Assembly: GCF_037572775.1 (NCBI RefSeq)
Contig: NZ_JBBHKA010000001.1
Coordinates: forward strand, 1,364,001-1,428,000
Length of the DNA stretch: 64,000 nt
Source of the DNA: Ramlibacter sp. PS4R-6
GTDB taxonomy: Bacteria; Pseudomonadota; Gammaproteobacteria; Burkholderiales; Burkholderiaceae_C
Reading direction: 5' to 3'
Notes under the pieces: model-generated
What the model was told of the DNA's origin: nothing
Database searches by the model: none
The model's input: only the letters and a program-made list of their open reading frames with translations
Part shown: positions 36,643-45,700 of the stretch, one piece after another
Position numbering within the stretch: the stretch's first letter is position 1
Layout: each line of letters opens with the position of its first letter
Made by a program: the position numbers and the translations under genes

Positions 36643-38139
36643 TCAGTTTCCTGGACGAGCTTCGATTTTCCCCGGATCGTTCGGCAAGGCCGCAAGGTCG
36701 CCTGGAAACAGCAGCCTGAAATCCGTCAGCGATCGCTCGAGTGCGTTGGTGCGTTTGACCTGCTCGATAAGCGCTTGAACTTCGTCATAGTCGAATTCAG
36801 AAGACCACCTCTGGATGTCGCACATCGCTTTGATATACCCGTCCGTCTGGCCCTCGCGCGTCAAGGCCTTGAGGTTGTCCAGATAGGTCTCTCGATACAA
36901 AGTGGGCACGATGATTCGACATTGTTCGGCGGCAGACAGTTCTGCGTTCATGACAAGTCTGGCCAATCTGCCGTTGCCGTCGTTGAAGGGGTGCACTTCC
37001 GAGACGACAAACATCGCGTAGAGCGCCCGGGGCAGGCCCGGTTCCAATTCGTGCAATCGCGCCGCTCCTGCTGCAAGTGTTGCCCTCACGAGGCGTGGCG
37101 CCACAAACGTCGTGTTGCCCGCCCTGTTCGGAAGAACCTTGATTTCGCCAGGACTGACTTCGGGGCGAGCGCTCATCATGTCCTTGTGACGCTCGCACAG
37201 CTGCTGGACCACGGCCGGCGTCGTGAGCATCGTCTGCAGGCGCCACGCCGGCGCGACGATCTGACGGAACACCCCCAAGATGTCGTGCGAATCTTTCGGG
37301 CGCTTCTCGACGATCTTGCCATGGAGCGCAATGTCGGCCGCCTCTTCGATCTCAAACTCCGTCCCTTCGATGAAGTTGCTGAAGTAGGACTCCAGGAACC
37401 CGAAGTTGGCCAAGGCGTCTCCTGCTCGAGCGGGGTCTTTCACGACAGGCAAGGTGTGAGTCTTGAGTGCGCGAATGAGTTGGTCGAAGCGGTGCAAGCG
37501 CTCTTCGTCGAGCGCGGCCGCGACCGCGCCAGTCTTGAGGGCGGTAGCCTCACGCGTCCCCAGGATGGCCCCGATTTTTCCGGAGAGGCTTGCCAGTTCA
37601 CGCTCGCGGGAAATTTGCGGCGCGATCGCTTCTGCTTCCTTGCGAAGCCGCTTCAGCCGGTCCTCGCCCGCCACATCACAGATTTCGGCAAGACGTTGCT
37701 CGACTTCTGCCAAGGGGGCATTTCGGTGGGATTCGTTTCGGCTGAGGTTGTCCAGGAACACTCGCGCCTGGCTTGCCCAAAACAGATCTGTCTTCCCCCA
37801 GCGCTGATCCCCCGGCGCAGGCCCGGCCGCTGTAAAGGAGACGATGTTCAGGCCGGGCAGCTCCACTCGTCTTGAATGTGTGTAGGCAAGAACGAGAGGG
37901 TCGGACACTCCTCCATCGAACGCGGACTTGAAGGTGACGACTGCATTGGGAAACAGTGCTGCTGCAACCCGCAGCTTGTGCCGGCGCAAGAGCGACGGCC
38001 ACTGATCCTCGGCCAGTGGTGAGGCGATGCCTCGGGCGACCCGTTTGAGTTCACCACGAGCCACGCGGCGCTGGACATCGCGAATTTTCGCCGCACTGAG
38101 CTCAGCGTTGATGAAGATCTCTTGTCGCGATTTGTCCAT
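36643..38139 (-). CDS. Fic-domain protein with AbiEi-like N-terminal domain
   Basis: 498 residues from ATG 38139. Residues about 1-130 look like the winged-helix and following domain of AbiEi-type antitoxin/regulator proteins (QEIFINAELSAAKIRDVQRRVARG, LVLAYTHSRRVELPG). The Fic core has HPFNDGNGRLAR starting at H383, so the AMP-transfer site is intact. The inhibitory motif S254-N-F-I-E258-G matches the (S/T)-x3-E-(G/N) helix placed before the Fic fold. Fic proteins AMPylate target proteins and are held off by that Glu. The fusion could be a self-contained toxin/regulator. Codon use is less GC-biased than the core genes, suggesting transfer. Confidence 0.8.
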   Translation of the reverse strand: MDKSRQEIFINAELSAAKIRDVQRRVARGELKRVARGIASPLAEDQWPSLLRRHKLRVAAALFPNAVVTFKSAFDGGVSDPLVLAYTHSRRVELPGLNIVSFTAAGPAPGDQRWGKTDLFWASQARVFLDNLSRNESHRNAPLAEVEQRLAEICDVAGEDRLKRLRKEAEAIAPQISRERELASLSGKIGAILGTREATALKTGAVAAALDEERLHRFDQLIRALKTHTLPVVKDPARAGDALANFGFLESYFSNFIEGTEFEIEEAADIALHGKIVEKRPKDSHDILGVFRQIVAPAWRLQTMLTTPAVVQQLCERHKDMMSARPEVSPGEIKVLPNRAGNTTFVAPRLVRATLAAGAARLHELEPGLPRALYAMFVVSEVHPFNDGNGRLARLVMNAELSAAEQCRIIVPTLYRETYLDNLKALTREGQTDGYIKAMCDIQRWSSEFDYDEVQALIEQVKRTNALERSLTDFRLLFPGDLAALPNDPGKIEARPGN

Positions 38140-38166
38140 CGTTGGTTGACCGACTGTCGTCAATTG

Positions 38167-38185
38167 TACTCACAAGCCGTGAGTA
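38167..38185 (-). promoter_or_regulatory. Palindromic operator of the AbiEi-like/Fic gene
   Basis: TACTCAC-AAGCC-GTGAGTA is a perfect 7-bp inverted repeat 28 bases before the start codon. On the minus strand TTGATT and CATACT are separated by 17 bases, a possible -35/-10 pair, and the inverted repeat begins inside that -10. Autorepression by the protein's own N-terminal winged helix is a natural inference. Confidence 0.5.
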
Positions 38186-38212
38186 TGTCGTGAAATCTTC
38201 GAACAATCAACT

Positions 38213-38286
38213 TTTGCGACAAACGTGAGGCGGCCAATGACAGAACGCGACAATCGCAGGAGGGCGCACCCAGAATTTGCGACAAA
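38213..38286. repeat. Three GCGACAA repeats at 31-32 base spacing
   Basis: GCGACAA occurs at 38216-38222, 38247-38253 and 38279-38285. The outer two are extended to TTTGCGACAAA. The 31-32 base period is three helical turns, so a protein could bind all on one DNA face. They lie in the divergent region between the Fic gene and the HlyB-like operon. Apart from these repeats and the two dyads I see nothing in the 286 bases from 38140 to 38425. Confidence 0.5.
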
Positions 38287-38363
38287 GCGGGCTCACTAGC
38301 CTACCGATGCACGGGCTTTCCCTTCGCGACGAAACTCGTACGAGCCATTCCGCAGGCACCCAT

Positions 38364-38391
38364 TGCATCGATTTTTCTTGATCGAAGCAAC
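38364..38391. promoter_or_regulatory. Dyad upstream of the HlyB-like gene
   Basis: TTGCATCGAT (38364-38373) and ATCGAAGCAA (38382-38391) are inverted repeats with nine of ten pairs matching and an 8-base AT-rich centre. The position before the exporter genes suggests an operator. No clear -35/-10 pair was found beside it. Confidence 0.35.
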
Positions 38392-38425
38392 GTCTCTCGT
38401 AGTCAAGATATAGGACGTAAGTTTC

Positions 38426-40693
38426 ATGTCGGCCCCTAGAATTATTCTTTCGCGCAAAGCGAAGAGGGGCAAGACATGGTGGGGGAGGTCCAGCCGGCCG
38501 CAGAGCCGGTTGAAGAAGTGCGCGATGCGTCGTCAGGGGGGGGGCTGGTCGGGCCTCTATGCGCTGTGCGCCATCGCGCGCTTTCACCAGGTTGCAGCGG
38601 ATCCAGCGGCACTGGCGCACCAACTGGGGATTCGTCCGAGCGATCGCGTCGCAGTCGACGACATCCTGCGTGCTGCCAAGCATCTTGGCCTGAAGGCCAA
38701 GCGCTCCGCGACGACTCTGGAGCGGCTGCCCCTGAACCCCTTGCCGGCGTTGGCGCTGGTTTCGAGGGCTGACGATCAAGTCGGCGCGGTCATCCTTGCC
38801 CAATGCGATGGCCAACGCGTGCTGGTCCAGGACCCGGGCTCGCAAACACCGCGCCCCATGATCGAGCCGCTGGAAGCGTTCGCCGCGAAGTGGACGGGTG
38901 ACCTGATCCTGATCACGAGCCGCGCGAGCCTGGTCGGCGACTTGGCGAAGTTCGACTTCTCGTGGTTCATCCCCGCGATCGTCAAGTACCGCCGACTGCT
39001 GGGCGAAGTGCTGCTCATTTCGCTCTTCTTGCAGCTCTTCGCGCTGGTCAGCCCCTTGTTCTTCCAGGTAGTGATGGACAAGGTGCTGGTGCACAAGGGA
39101 TTGACCACTCTCGATGTGCTCGTGATCGGGCTCGTCGCGGTCGTGATCTTTGAGAGCGTGCTGAGCGCCTTGCGCTCATACGTCTTCAGCCACACCACGA
39201 GCCGCATCGACGTGGAACTGGGCGCGAGGCTTTTCCGGCATCTGGTGCAACTGCCGCTGGCTTACTTCCAGGCACGGCGCGTCGGGGACTCCGTGGCGCG
39301 CGTACGCGAGCTGGAGAACATCCGAAGCTTCCTTACCGGGCAGGCGCTCACGGTGGTGCTGGACGTGATCTTCTCCGTCCTCTTCATAGGCGTGATGCTG
39401 TTCTACAGCGTGTCGCTCACGCTGATCGTGATGGTGAGCCTGCCGCTGTATTTTGGGCTCAGCCTGATGGTGGTGCCCATCCTGCGTCGGCGGCTCGACG
39501 TGAAATTCGCGCGCGGCGCCGAGAATCAGGCCATGCTGGTCGAGACAGTGACCGGCATCCAGACCGTGAAGGCTAGCGCGCTGGAACCCAGCTTCGCACG
39601 CCGCTGGGACAACCAGTTGGCCGCCTACGTCAGCGCGAGCTTCCGCACGCAGAACCTAGCGAGCTGGGCGCACGAGGGCGTGAACCTGATTGGCAAGCTC
39701 GTGAATGCCGCCATGCTCTGGTGGGGCGCGCATCTTGTGATGTCGAACGACCTGACGGTGGGGCAGTTCGTGGCCTTCACCATGTTCGCGCAGCGCGTTG
39801 CCAATCCCATCATGCGCATGGCGCAGTTGTGGACGGACTTCCAGCAGACGGGGATCTCGATGGCGCGGCTGGGGGACATCCTCAACACGCGCACGGAGAT
39901 TCCGCCCACAAACGCCGCGCAGTTGCCGCCGGTGAAGGGCCGCGTCACGCTTGACGGTGTCTCGTTCCGTTACCGCCCCGAAGCGGCGCCTGTGCTCGAA
40001 GGAATCTCGCTCGACGTGAAACCCGGCGAGGTGATCGGCATCGTGGGCCGCTCGGGGTCGGGTAAGAGCACGCTCACCAAACTCGTGCAACGCCTGTATG
40101 TGCCCGAAGCCGGACGCATCCTGGTCGACGGCATCGACATCAGCCTGATCGACGCGGCGCAATTGCGACGGCAGGTGGGCGTGGTGCTGCAGGAGAACCT
40201 GCTGTTCAACCGTAGCGTGCGCGAGAACATCGCCATCGCGGACCCCGCGGCGCCGCTCCAATCCGTGATCCGCGTCGCCCAACTTGCAGGCGCGCACGAC
40301 TTCATCGGCGAGCTGCCGGAAGGTTACGAAACAATCGTCGGTGAACAGGGCTGTTCGCTCTCGGGAGGGCAGCGCCAACGCATCGCGATTGCGCGGGCCC
40401 TGTTCACCAACCCGCGCATCCTGATTTTTGACGAAGCAACCAGCGCACTCGACTACGAGAGCGAAGCCGTCATCCAGCGGAACATGGCGCAGATCTGCAA
40501 TGGGCGCACCGTGTTCGTCATCGCGCATCGGCTGTCGGCTGTGCGTCACACCGACCGGATCATCGTGCTGGAGAAGGGAAAGATCGTGGAGACGGGCTCG
40601 CACCAGGAACTGGTGGTCAAGCCGCGCGGCCTGTACGCGTACCTGTGGCGGATGCAGGACGGCACCTGCCCGGCAGAAGGAGCGACCGCATGA
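38426..40693 (+). CDS. HlyB-like type I secretion ABC exporter, 5' end disturbed by a G9 tract
   Basis: 755 residues as an uninterrupted frame. It matches E. coli HlyB along its length: SGLYALCAIARFHQV (degenerate C39-like domain, no catalytic Cys in place), KFDFSWFIPAIVKYRR, PLFFQVVMDKVLVH, Walker A GRSGSGKS, LSGGQRQR and IFDEATSALDYESE. The first 37 residues are odd (basic, Trp-rich). A better start is ATG 38476 in another frame, giving MVGEVQPAAEPVEEVRDASSGGG with a purine-rich ribosome site. It meets the HlyB frame only if one G of the nine at 38536-38544 is lost. It forms an operon with HlyD and the giant RTX gene. Confidence 0.85.
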   Translation: MSAPRIILSRKAKRGKTWWGRSSRPQSRLKKCAMRRQGGGWSGLYALCAIARFHQVAADPAALAHQLGIRPSDRVAVDDILRAAKHLGLKAKRSATTLERLPLNPLPALALVSRADDQVGAVILAQCDGQRVLVQDPGSQTPRPMIEPLEAFAAKWTGDLILITSRASLVGDLAKFDFSWFIPAIVKYRRLLGEVLLISLFLQLFALVSPLFFQVVMDKVLVHKGLTTLDVLVIGLVAVVIFESVLSALRSYVFSHTTSRIDVELGARLFRHLVQLPLAYFQARRVGDSVARVRELENIRSFLTGQALTVVLDVIFSVLFIGVMLFYSVSLTLIVMVSLPLYFGLSLMVVPILRRRLDVKFARGAENQAMLVETVTGIQTVKASALEPSFARRWDNQLAAYVSASFRTQNLASWAHEGVNLIGKLVNAAMLWWGAHLVMSNDLTVGQFVAFTMFAQRVANPIMRMAQLWTDFQQTGISMARLGDILNTRTEIPPTNAAQLPPVKGRVTLDGVSFRYRPEAAPVLEGISLDVKPGEVIGIVGRSGSGKSTLTKLVQRLYVPEAGRILVDGIDISLIDAAQLRRQVGVVLQENLLFNRSVRENIAIADPAAPLQSVIRVAQLAGAHDFIGELPEGYETIVGEQGCSLSGGQRQRIAIARALFTNPRILIFDEATSALDYESEAVIQRNMAQICNGRTVFVIAHRLSAVRHTDRIIVLEKGKIVETGSHQELVVKPRGLYAYLWRMQDGTCPAEGATA
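38536..38544 (+). repeat. G9 homopolymer at the frame junction of the HlyB-like gene
   Basis: Nine consecutive G residues. With eight, the frame starting at ATG 38476 reads DASSGGGWSGLYALC and runs straight into the HlyB-like body. With nine, that frame continues for 98 codons of unlikely sequence and stops. This is either a phase-variable tract or a one-base length error in the sequence. Confidence 0.65.
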
Positions 40694-42123
40694 ATTCGAC
40701 CGCACCCGTGCGCCATCCCGTCGCCGACTTGCTGGCCCGTTACCGCGCCGTCTTCGGTGCGGCATGGGCCGCGCGTCACCAGCTCGCTGGCCCCGCGCGG
40801 CTCGCTGAAGAAGCGGCCTTCCTGCCCGCGGCGTTGAGCCTGCAGGAATCGCCTGTGCATCCCGCGCCGCGCCGCGCGGCGTACGTGGTAATGGCGCTGT
40901 TCGTAATCGCGCTGCTGTGGGCGATTTTCGGCAAGGTCGATATCGTCGCCGTCGCGAGCGGCCGGGTCGTGGTGAGCGACCGGACGAAGGTCGTGCAGCC
41001 GCTGGAGCGCAGCGTGGTGAAGCGCGTGTTGGTGAACGACGGCGATCGCGTGAGGGCCGGCCAAACGTTGATCGAGCTGGACCCGACGGTCGCCAATGCG
41101 GACAAGGCCGCTGTGCAGGAGCTGGTGAAGGCCGCGAAGTCCGATGCGATTCGCGCGCGCGCCATCCTAAACGCCATGGTATCCGGCCAAGGCCGGCCAC
41201 GCACCGTGTTCCCGGCCGAGTGGCCGGCGGCCGAGATCAGCGCGGCGCAGGCGCAGCTTGACGCGAACTGGAGCGACATCTCGGCCAAGCTAGCCAAGTT
41301 CGGGGCCGAGATCGGCCGGCGGCAGGCGGAGATCGCCACCACGCGAGAGATGATCGCGAAGCTTGAAGCCACCTTGCCTCTGGCCAAGCAGCGCGAGGTG
41401 GACCTGGCAGGCCTTGCCCGCGACGGCTTCGCGCCTAGCCACACGGCGCAGGACAAGGCGCGCGAACGGATCGAGACGGAACGCGACCTCGCGACGCAGC
41501 GCGCCAGGTTGTCCGAGGCGGCCGCGTCGCTGCGCGAAAGCGAAAGCGCGCGATTCGCGTACATCGCCGAGACGCGCCGTACCTTGAGCGAACGCGAAGC
41601 ACAAGCCGAACTCAAATTCCAACAGGCGAAGCAAGACGAAACCAAGGCCGTTCAGCGCGAGCGGCTCACTGCCCTGCGCGCGCCAGTGGACGGCGTTGTG
41701 CAGCAGCTGGCCGTGCACACCAACGGCGGCGTGGTGACAGAAGCGCAGGCGCTCATGGTTATCGTGCCGGACGAAGCGCAGGTGACGGCTGAAGTGATGC
41801 TGGAGAACAAGGACGTCGGCTTTGTGAACGTGGGACAGACGGGGGAGATCAAGCTGGAGACGTTCCCGTACACGCGCTATGGCACGGTTGCTGCAACTGT
41901 GGCGCGAGTGAGCGCAGATGCGGTGAACGACGAGAAGCGCGGGGCGCTGTTCCCGGTGACGCTGGCGCTGCAGAGCGCGCAGATCGATGTGGATGGGAAG
42001 GCTGTACGGCTGACGCCGGGAATGAACTTGACGGCGGAGATCAGGACAGGGGAGCGAAGGGTGATTGAGTTCTTGCTGGGTCCGATTCAGGCGGCTGGTC
42101 GGGAGAGTTTGAGGGAGAGGTGA
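40690..42123 (+). CDS. HlyD-family membrane fusion protein of the second exporter
   Basis: 477 residues from ATG 40690, overlapping the HlyB stop (ATGA). A cytosolic N-terminal stretch of about 60 residues precedes one helix (VVMALFVIALLWAIF). The lipoyl half-motifs are VASGRVVVSDRTKVVQPLE and LRAPVDGVVQQLAVHTNGGVV, with a long coiled coil at about 130-345. It is like E. coli HlyD in layout. It adapts the HlyB-like ABC protein to an outer-membrane TolC, which must come from elsewhere, for example 27924-29321. Confidence 0.92.
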   Translation: MNSTAPVRHPVADLLARYRAVFGAAWAARHQLAGPARLAEEAAFLPAALSLQESPVHPAPRRAAYVVMALFVIALLWAIFGKVDIVAVASGRVVVSDRTKVVQPLERSVVKRVLVNDGDRVRAGQTLIELDPTVANADKAAVQELVKAAKSDAIRARAILNAMVSGQGRPRTVFPAEWPAAEISAAQAQLDANWSDISAKLAKFGAEIGRRQAEIATTREMIAKLEATLPLAKQREVDLAGLARDGFAPSHTAQDKARERIETERDLATQRARLSEAAASLRESESARFAYIAETRRTLSEREAQAELKFQQAKQDETKAVQRERLTALRAPVDGVVQQLAVHTNGGVVTEAQALMVIVPDEAQVTAEVMLENKDVGFVNVGQTGEIKLETFPYTRYGTVAATVARVSADAVNDEKRGALFPVTLALQSAQIDVDGKAVRLTPGMNLTAEIRTGERRVIEFLLGPIQAAGRESLRER

Positions 42124-42132
42124 AGGAAACCT

Positions 42133-42192
42133 ATGTATGAAATATTGGCTATATATATGCGTCCTTACTGCGGTCAGATGGGGATTTTCTAA
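42133..42192 (+). CDS. Possible 19-residue leader or small protein
   Basis: ATG 42133 has AAGGAA seven bases upstream. The frame encodes MYEILAIYMRPYCGQMGIF, with TAA 42190-42192 directly abutting the next ATG. The DNA is strongly AT-rich for this genome and includes TATATATAT, which could alternatively be a -10 region. Translation coupling to the next gene is possible. It could equally be a chance frame. Confidence 0.3.
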   Translation: MYEILAIYMRPYCGQMGIF

Positions 42193-42717
42193 ATGACAGG
42201 CATCTACCTTCTGCTCGTGATCTTACTGTGGGCCGCTCTCGTCGCCTGGCTTACCGTCTTACTCACAAAGAAACTCGACCTTCTTTTCCTCCGAATTCTC
42301 GTAGGAGCACCATCATTCGCAGCTGCGCTCACACTTCCCTTCATTGATGAAATCGTCGGACGAGAGCAGTTCCAAGAGCTGTGTTCTCAGTATTCCCAGA
42401 TTCATATCGACATCTCATCTGCAGCTGGAAAGTCAGTGTATTTCGCGAGTCAACCGAATATCCAGATCCAAGGAACGTGGATTCGCGTCATGCGCAGGCC
42501 GTTCAGATTTGTGGAGCTGACCAGCGGCAAACCTGTCGTTACCTACGACGAGTTGTTCGCCGAAGGAGGCTGGCTCGCGCGCCATCTCGGACTTTCTGAG
42601 GGGCGCGTCCCATTGCTTTTCAAGGGGTATTGTGGGCCCGCCAATCCTCCCAAATCGATTTCATCGTTCAAGTCACTTGGGATCAACTACGTGGAGCCGC
42701 CTGCGCGGAGGATGTGA
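42193..42717 (+). CDS. Small membrane protein of unknown function in the RTX operon
   Basis: 174 residues. Two hydrophobic segments at about 4-25 and 33-50 (LLLVILLWAALVAWLTVLL, FLRILVGAPSFAAALTL), then a soluble part with PFRFVELTSGKPVVTYDEL and LLFKGYCGPANPP. I do not recognise a family. It is not an HlyC-type acyltransferase by visible motifs. It sits between the exporter and the giant substrate, its stop directly before the RTX start codon, so it may help the RTX protein's expression, folding or retention. Codon use is unlike the GC-rich core. Confidence 0.65.
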   Translation: MTGIYLLLVILLWAALVAWLTVLLTKKLDLLFLRILVGAPSFAAALTLPFIDEIVGREQFQELCSQYSQIHIDISSAAGKSVYFASQPNIQIQGTWIRVMRRPFRFVELTSGKPVVTYDELFAEGGWLARHLGLSEGRVPLLFKGYCGPANPPKSISSFKSLGINYVEPPARRM

Positions 42718-45700
42718 ATGACGGCAACACTCAATGACGCTTACATAAATGCCCTTCTCGCAGACGCGAGCTATGTCGACGGGTTAGCGATCGACATGAC
42801 AGGGGCACTGCTTGCCAACCAGATTTCGGGGCGCATGACGCCGGCGCTTGCACGGTACATTGGCTCTAACTTTACGGTCCTTGACGTTGCGGCCGGACTG
42901 TCTTCAAGCTTCGAAGCCGTTGTTTGGCGCGGGAACGTTGGGACTTCTTTTGCGGGGCAGACATTCATTTCTTTTCGAGGGACTCAAGAAGGGCCCGATT
43001 TTACGGATGCCGATCCCGACTTGGCCAGCTCGGGACTTGCTCATCGGCAGTTGGCGGACATGGTGAATTGGTGGCTCCGCGAAACGACTCCAGCGCGATA
43101 TCCCGATGGCGATCCAGTATTCGTTAGACAGGTGAAGTTGACCACAGACAATGATTTTGTTTTGGGGGATCTTGTTCCGGCAGCCGGAAGTTTGGCTGGT
43201 CTTACCTCGGCTAAATCCGTCAACGGTCACAGCTTAGGAGGCTACCTCGCCACCTCCTTCGCACGGATATTCGGCGCCAAGTGGCCCATTGAGACTGTCA
43301 ACACCTTCAACAGCGCAGGGTTTAGCAAGCTCGCGACGTCAAATATTGATCTTGCATTTTCGCGTATCGCATCGGCGATCGGTCCAGAGTTCAGTCTGGA
43401 GACATTCTCGCATTCGCAAAATAACTACTTTGCACTGAACGGGATTAACGTCACTACAAACACGTGGGACCCGGTAGGTTTCCAACAGTACGGCGTCCGT
43501 GTCGGCTTGTTCCAAGAAGACTTAACGTCGGAGGTCATCAACAACCACTACATGTACAAGCTCACGGACCTTCTTTCGCTGGGCAACGTACTCGCACAGT
43601 TGGACCCTACGTTGGATTTTGAAAGGTTGTCCGCCATCGTGCGGGCCGGCAGCAATCGGATGATCGCGTCATATGAAGGCGTGCTCGACGGACTTCGAAT
43701 GGCTCTGCTGGGCCGGGGAACTGAATTGTCGCAAATGGGCGATGCGAATGGTTCCAACTTCGGGCAGCCGGATGCGCGCGTCAATTTTCATGCGAACATC
43801 GAAATGCTCTTGAAGGGCAGCGCCTTCCAGGCGCTCATTGGAAAGGTGACCATTGGGGTCGCGAGTCAGGGCTTGCGTACGCGAGCCCATAATGACTTCG
43901 GCGCGCTCGTAGCGCTGCAAGACCTATCTCCAATTGTGATCGCGGCTAAGAACCCCGCGCTCGAATTGGATATCAACGACTTTTGGCAATCATCACGGAC
44001 CGTTGACTATACAACGTGGCTTGCAGAAAGGGGTGGCACGCCCGCGCGTTTCACGGACGAATGGATTGCTGATCGCGCTGCGATGCTGACGGCGTTGATG
44101 CGATACAACGTCGCCGACGCCACAGGTAACCTGATCAGCGCCGGCGGCGCTACGCAGACTGCGAAGAACATATACATTGATCTCACCACAGGTCGTACTC
44201 TGACCGAAACGAGCAACGGCAGTCTTCCTTCTCGATTTGTTAAATTCGGCGGCTCCGGCAACGACCCGCTCTTGGGCGAGTCGCTCGACGACCACCTGTA
44301 CGGTGGCGAAGGCAACGATCACCTGTCCGGTCAGATGGGGGGAGACTATTTGCAGGGCGACGGAGGCAATGACTCATTGCTTGGCGGCGTCGGCAACGAC
44401 ACCATGGCGGGTGGAGCTGGCGACGACTCGCTCGAAGGCGGCGAGAACGACGACTCGCTCATGGGCGGGGCCGACAATGACACCTACGTCATGTCAGGCT
44501 CGTGGGGTAAAGACAGCCTCATTGACTCCGATGGCTCAGGCCGGATCATGCTCAATGGCTGGAGGCTAATTGGTGGCACTGGCATAGGTGCCCCCGGTGC
44601 CGAATGGCAAGAAGAGTTGCCGGACGATCAGAAGGTGCGTTATCTCCTGCTTGAATCAAAGGCGTCGACCACCGGCAAGCAACTGCAGATCACCGTCCAA
44701 GGCGATGCTGCGAACAGCATCACGATCAACAACTTCGACTTCGCCGCGGCTAAGAGCGGAACGTATCTGGGCATCCACCTGGATGACACCCCTAAAGTCG
44801 CCCTTGTGCAAGGCTCAGGTCCGAGTTTCTGGGGCGACGTGAATGCAAATCTCCAGGCGCTGGTAGGTCGGGCCACGGACATTATCGAAGGTGCCGCGAC
44901 CACCTTCATGCTGAATCTCAAGACTGCCGCGAAGGCCGCCGAGTCATTTGTGTTTCACCTCTTCGGGCTGGAAGACAAAAGCGTCAAAGTAGTCGTCGGC
45001 GACCGTGTAATCGATGCGGACGGCGCGACCATCGCACTAGCCGAAGGCCAGACGCAGGTCTCATTCGCGTTGATTCAAGATGGTGGCCTCGATGCAGATG
45101 TGGTTGGTTCCCTCAGTGTCGACTACATGGGCGCAGGTGGCAAGCTCGCAACCAGCAATTCGTGGGGCCTGTCGCTTCATGATGCTCCCGATCCCGCCAG
45201 CATAATCACCGGCGACTTCACCAAGAAGATCGTCAACAACAAATTCGTCTTCCAGCCCGAGCAGCCAGCCGAAGGCCAATACAACTATGCTGTCGACGAA
45301 GACAACCCTAACTCACCGAACGCAGCAGACCTCATCAGCGGGTTCGACGAAGCCGAGAAGATTCTCGGCCTCGGTGGCAATGACGCTCTGCTCGGGCGAG
45401 GCGGTGCCGACTCGATAGACGGCGGTGACGGCAACGACATCCTGCAAGGCGGTCTGGGCGCAGACACCCTCATTGGCGGCGAGGGCAACGACATCATCTA
45501 CGGCTCGTCCACCGGATGGCTGTGGACTACCGACACGCCTGGACGCGAGGCACCGTACGTGCCATCGGGTGAGTCGCTCTTGTGGGCGGGCTTCGGCTGG
45601 AGCCTAACGACTAACGGTTCCACGAATCTGACGGGTGAGCCAAGTGGCCGGTTGGAGAACACGGTCGCCCGCGACGAGCAGTTCGACGACGTGGGCAACG

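Noticed and set aside
42193..42717. HlyC-type RTX-activating acyltransferase
   Set aside because: It sits at a plausible place in the operon but has two N-terminal membrane segments and none of the conserved HlyC sequence, so it is left as unknown.
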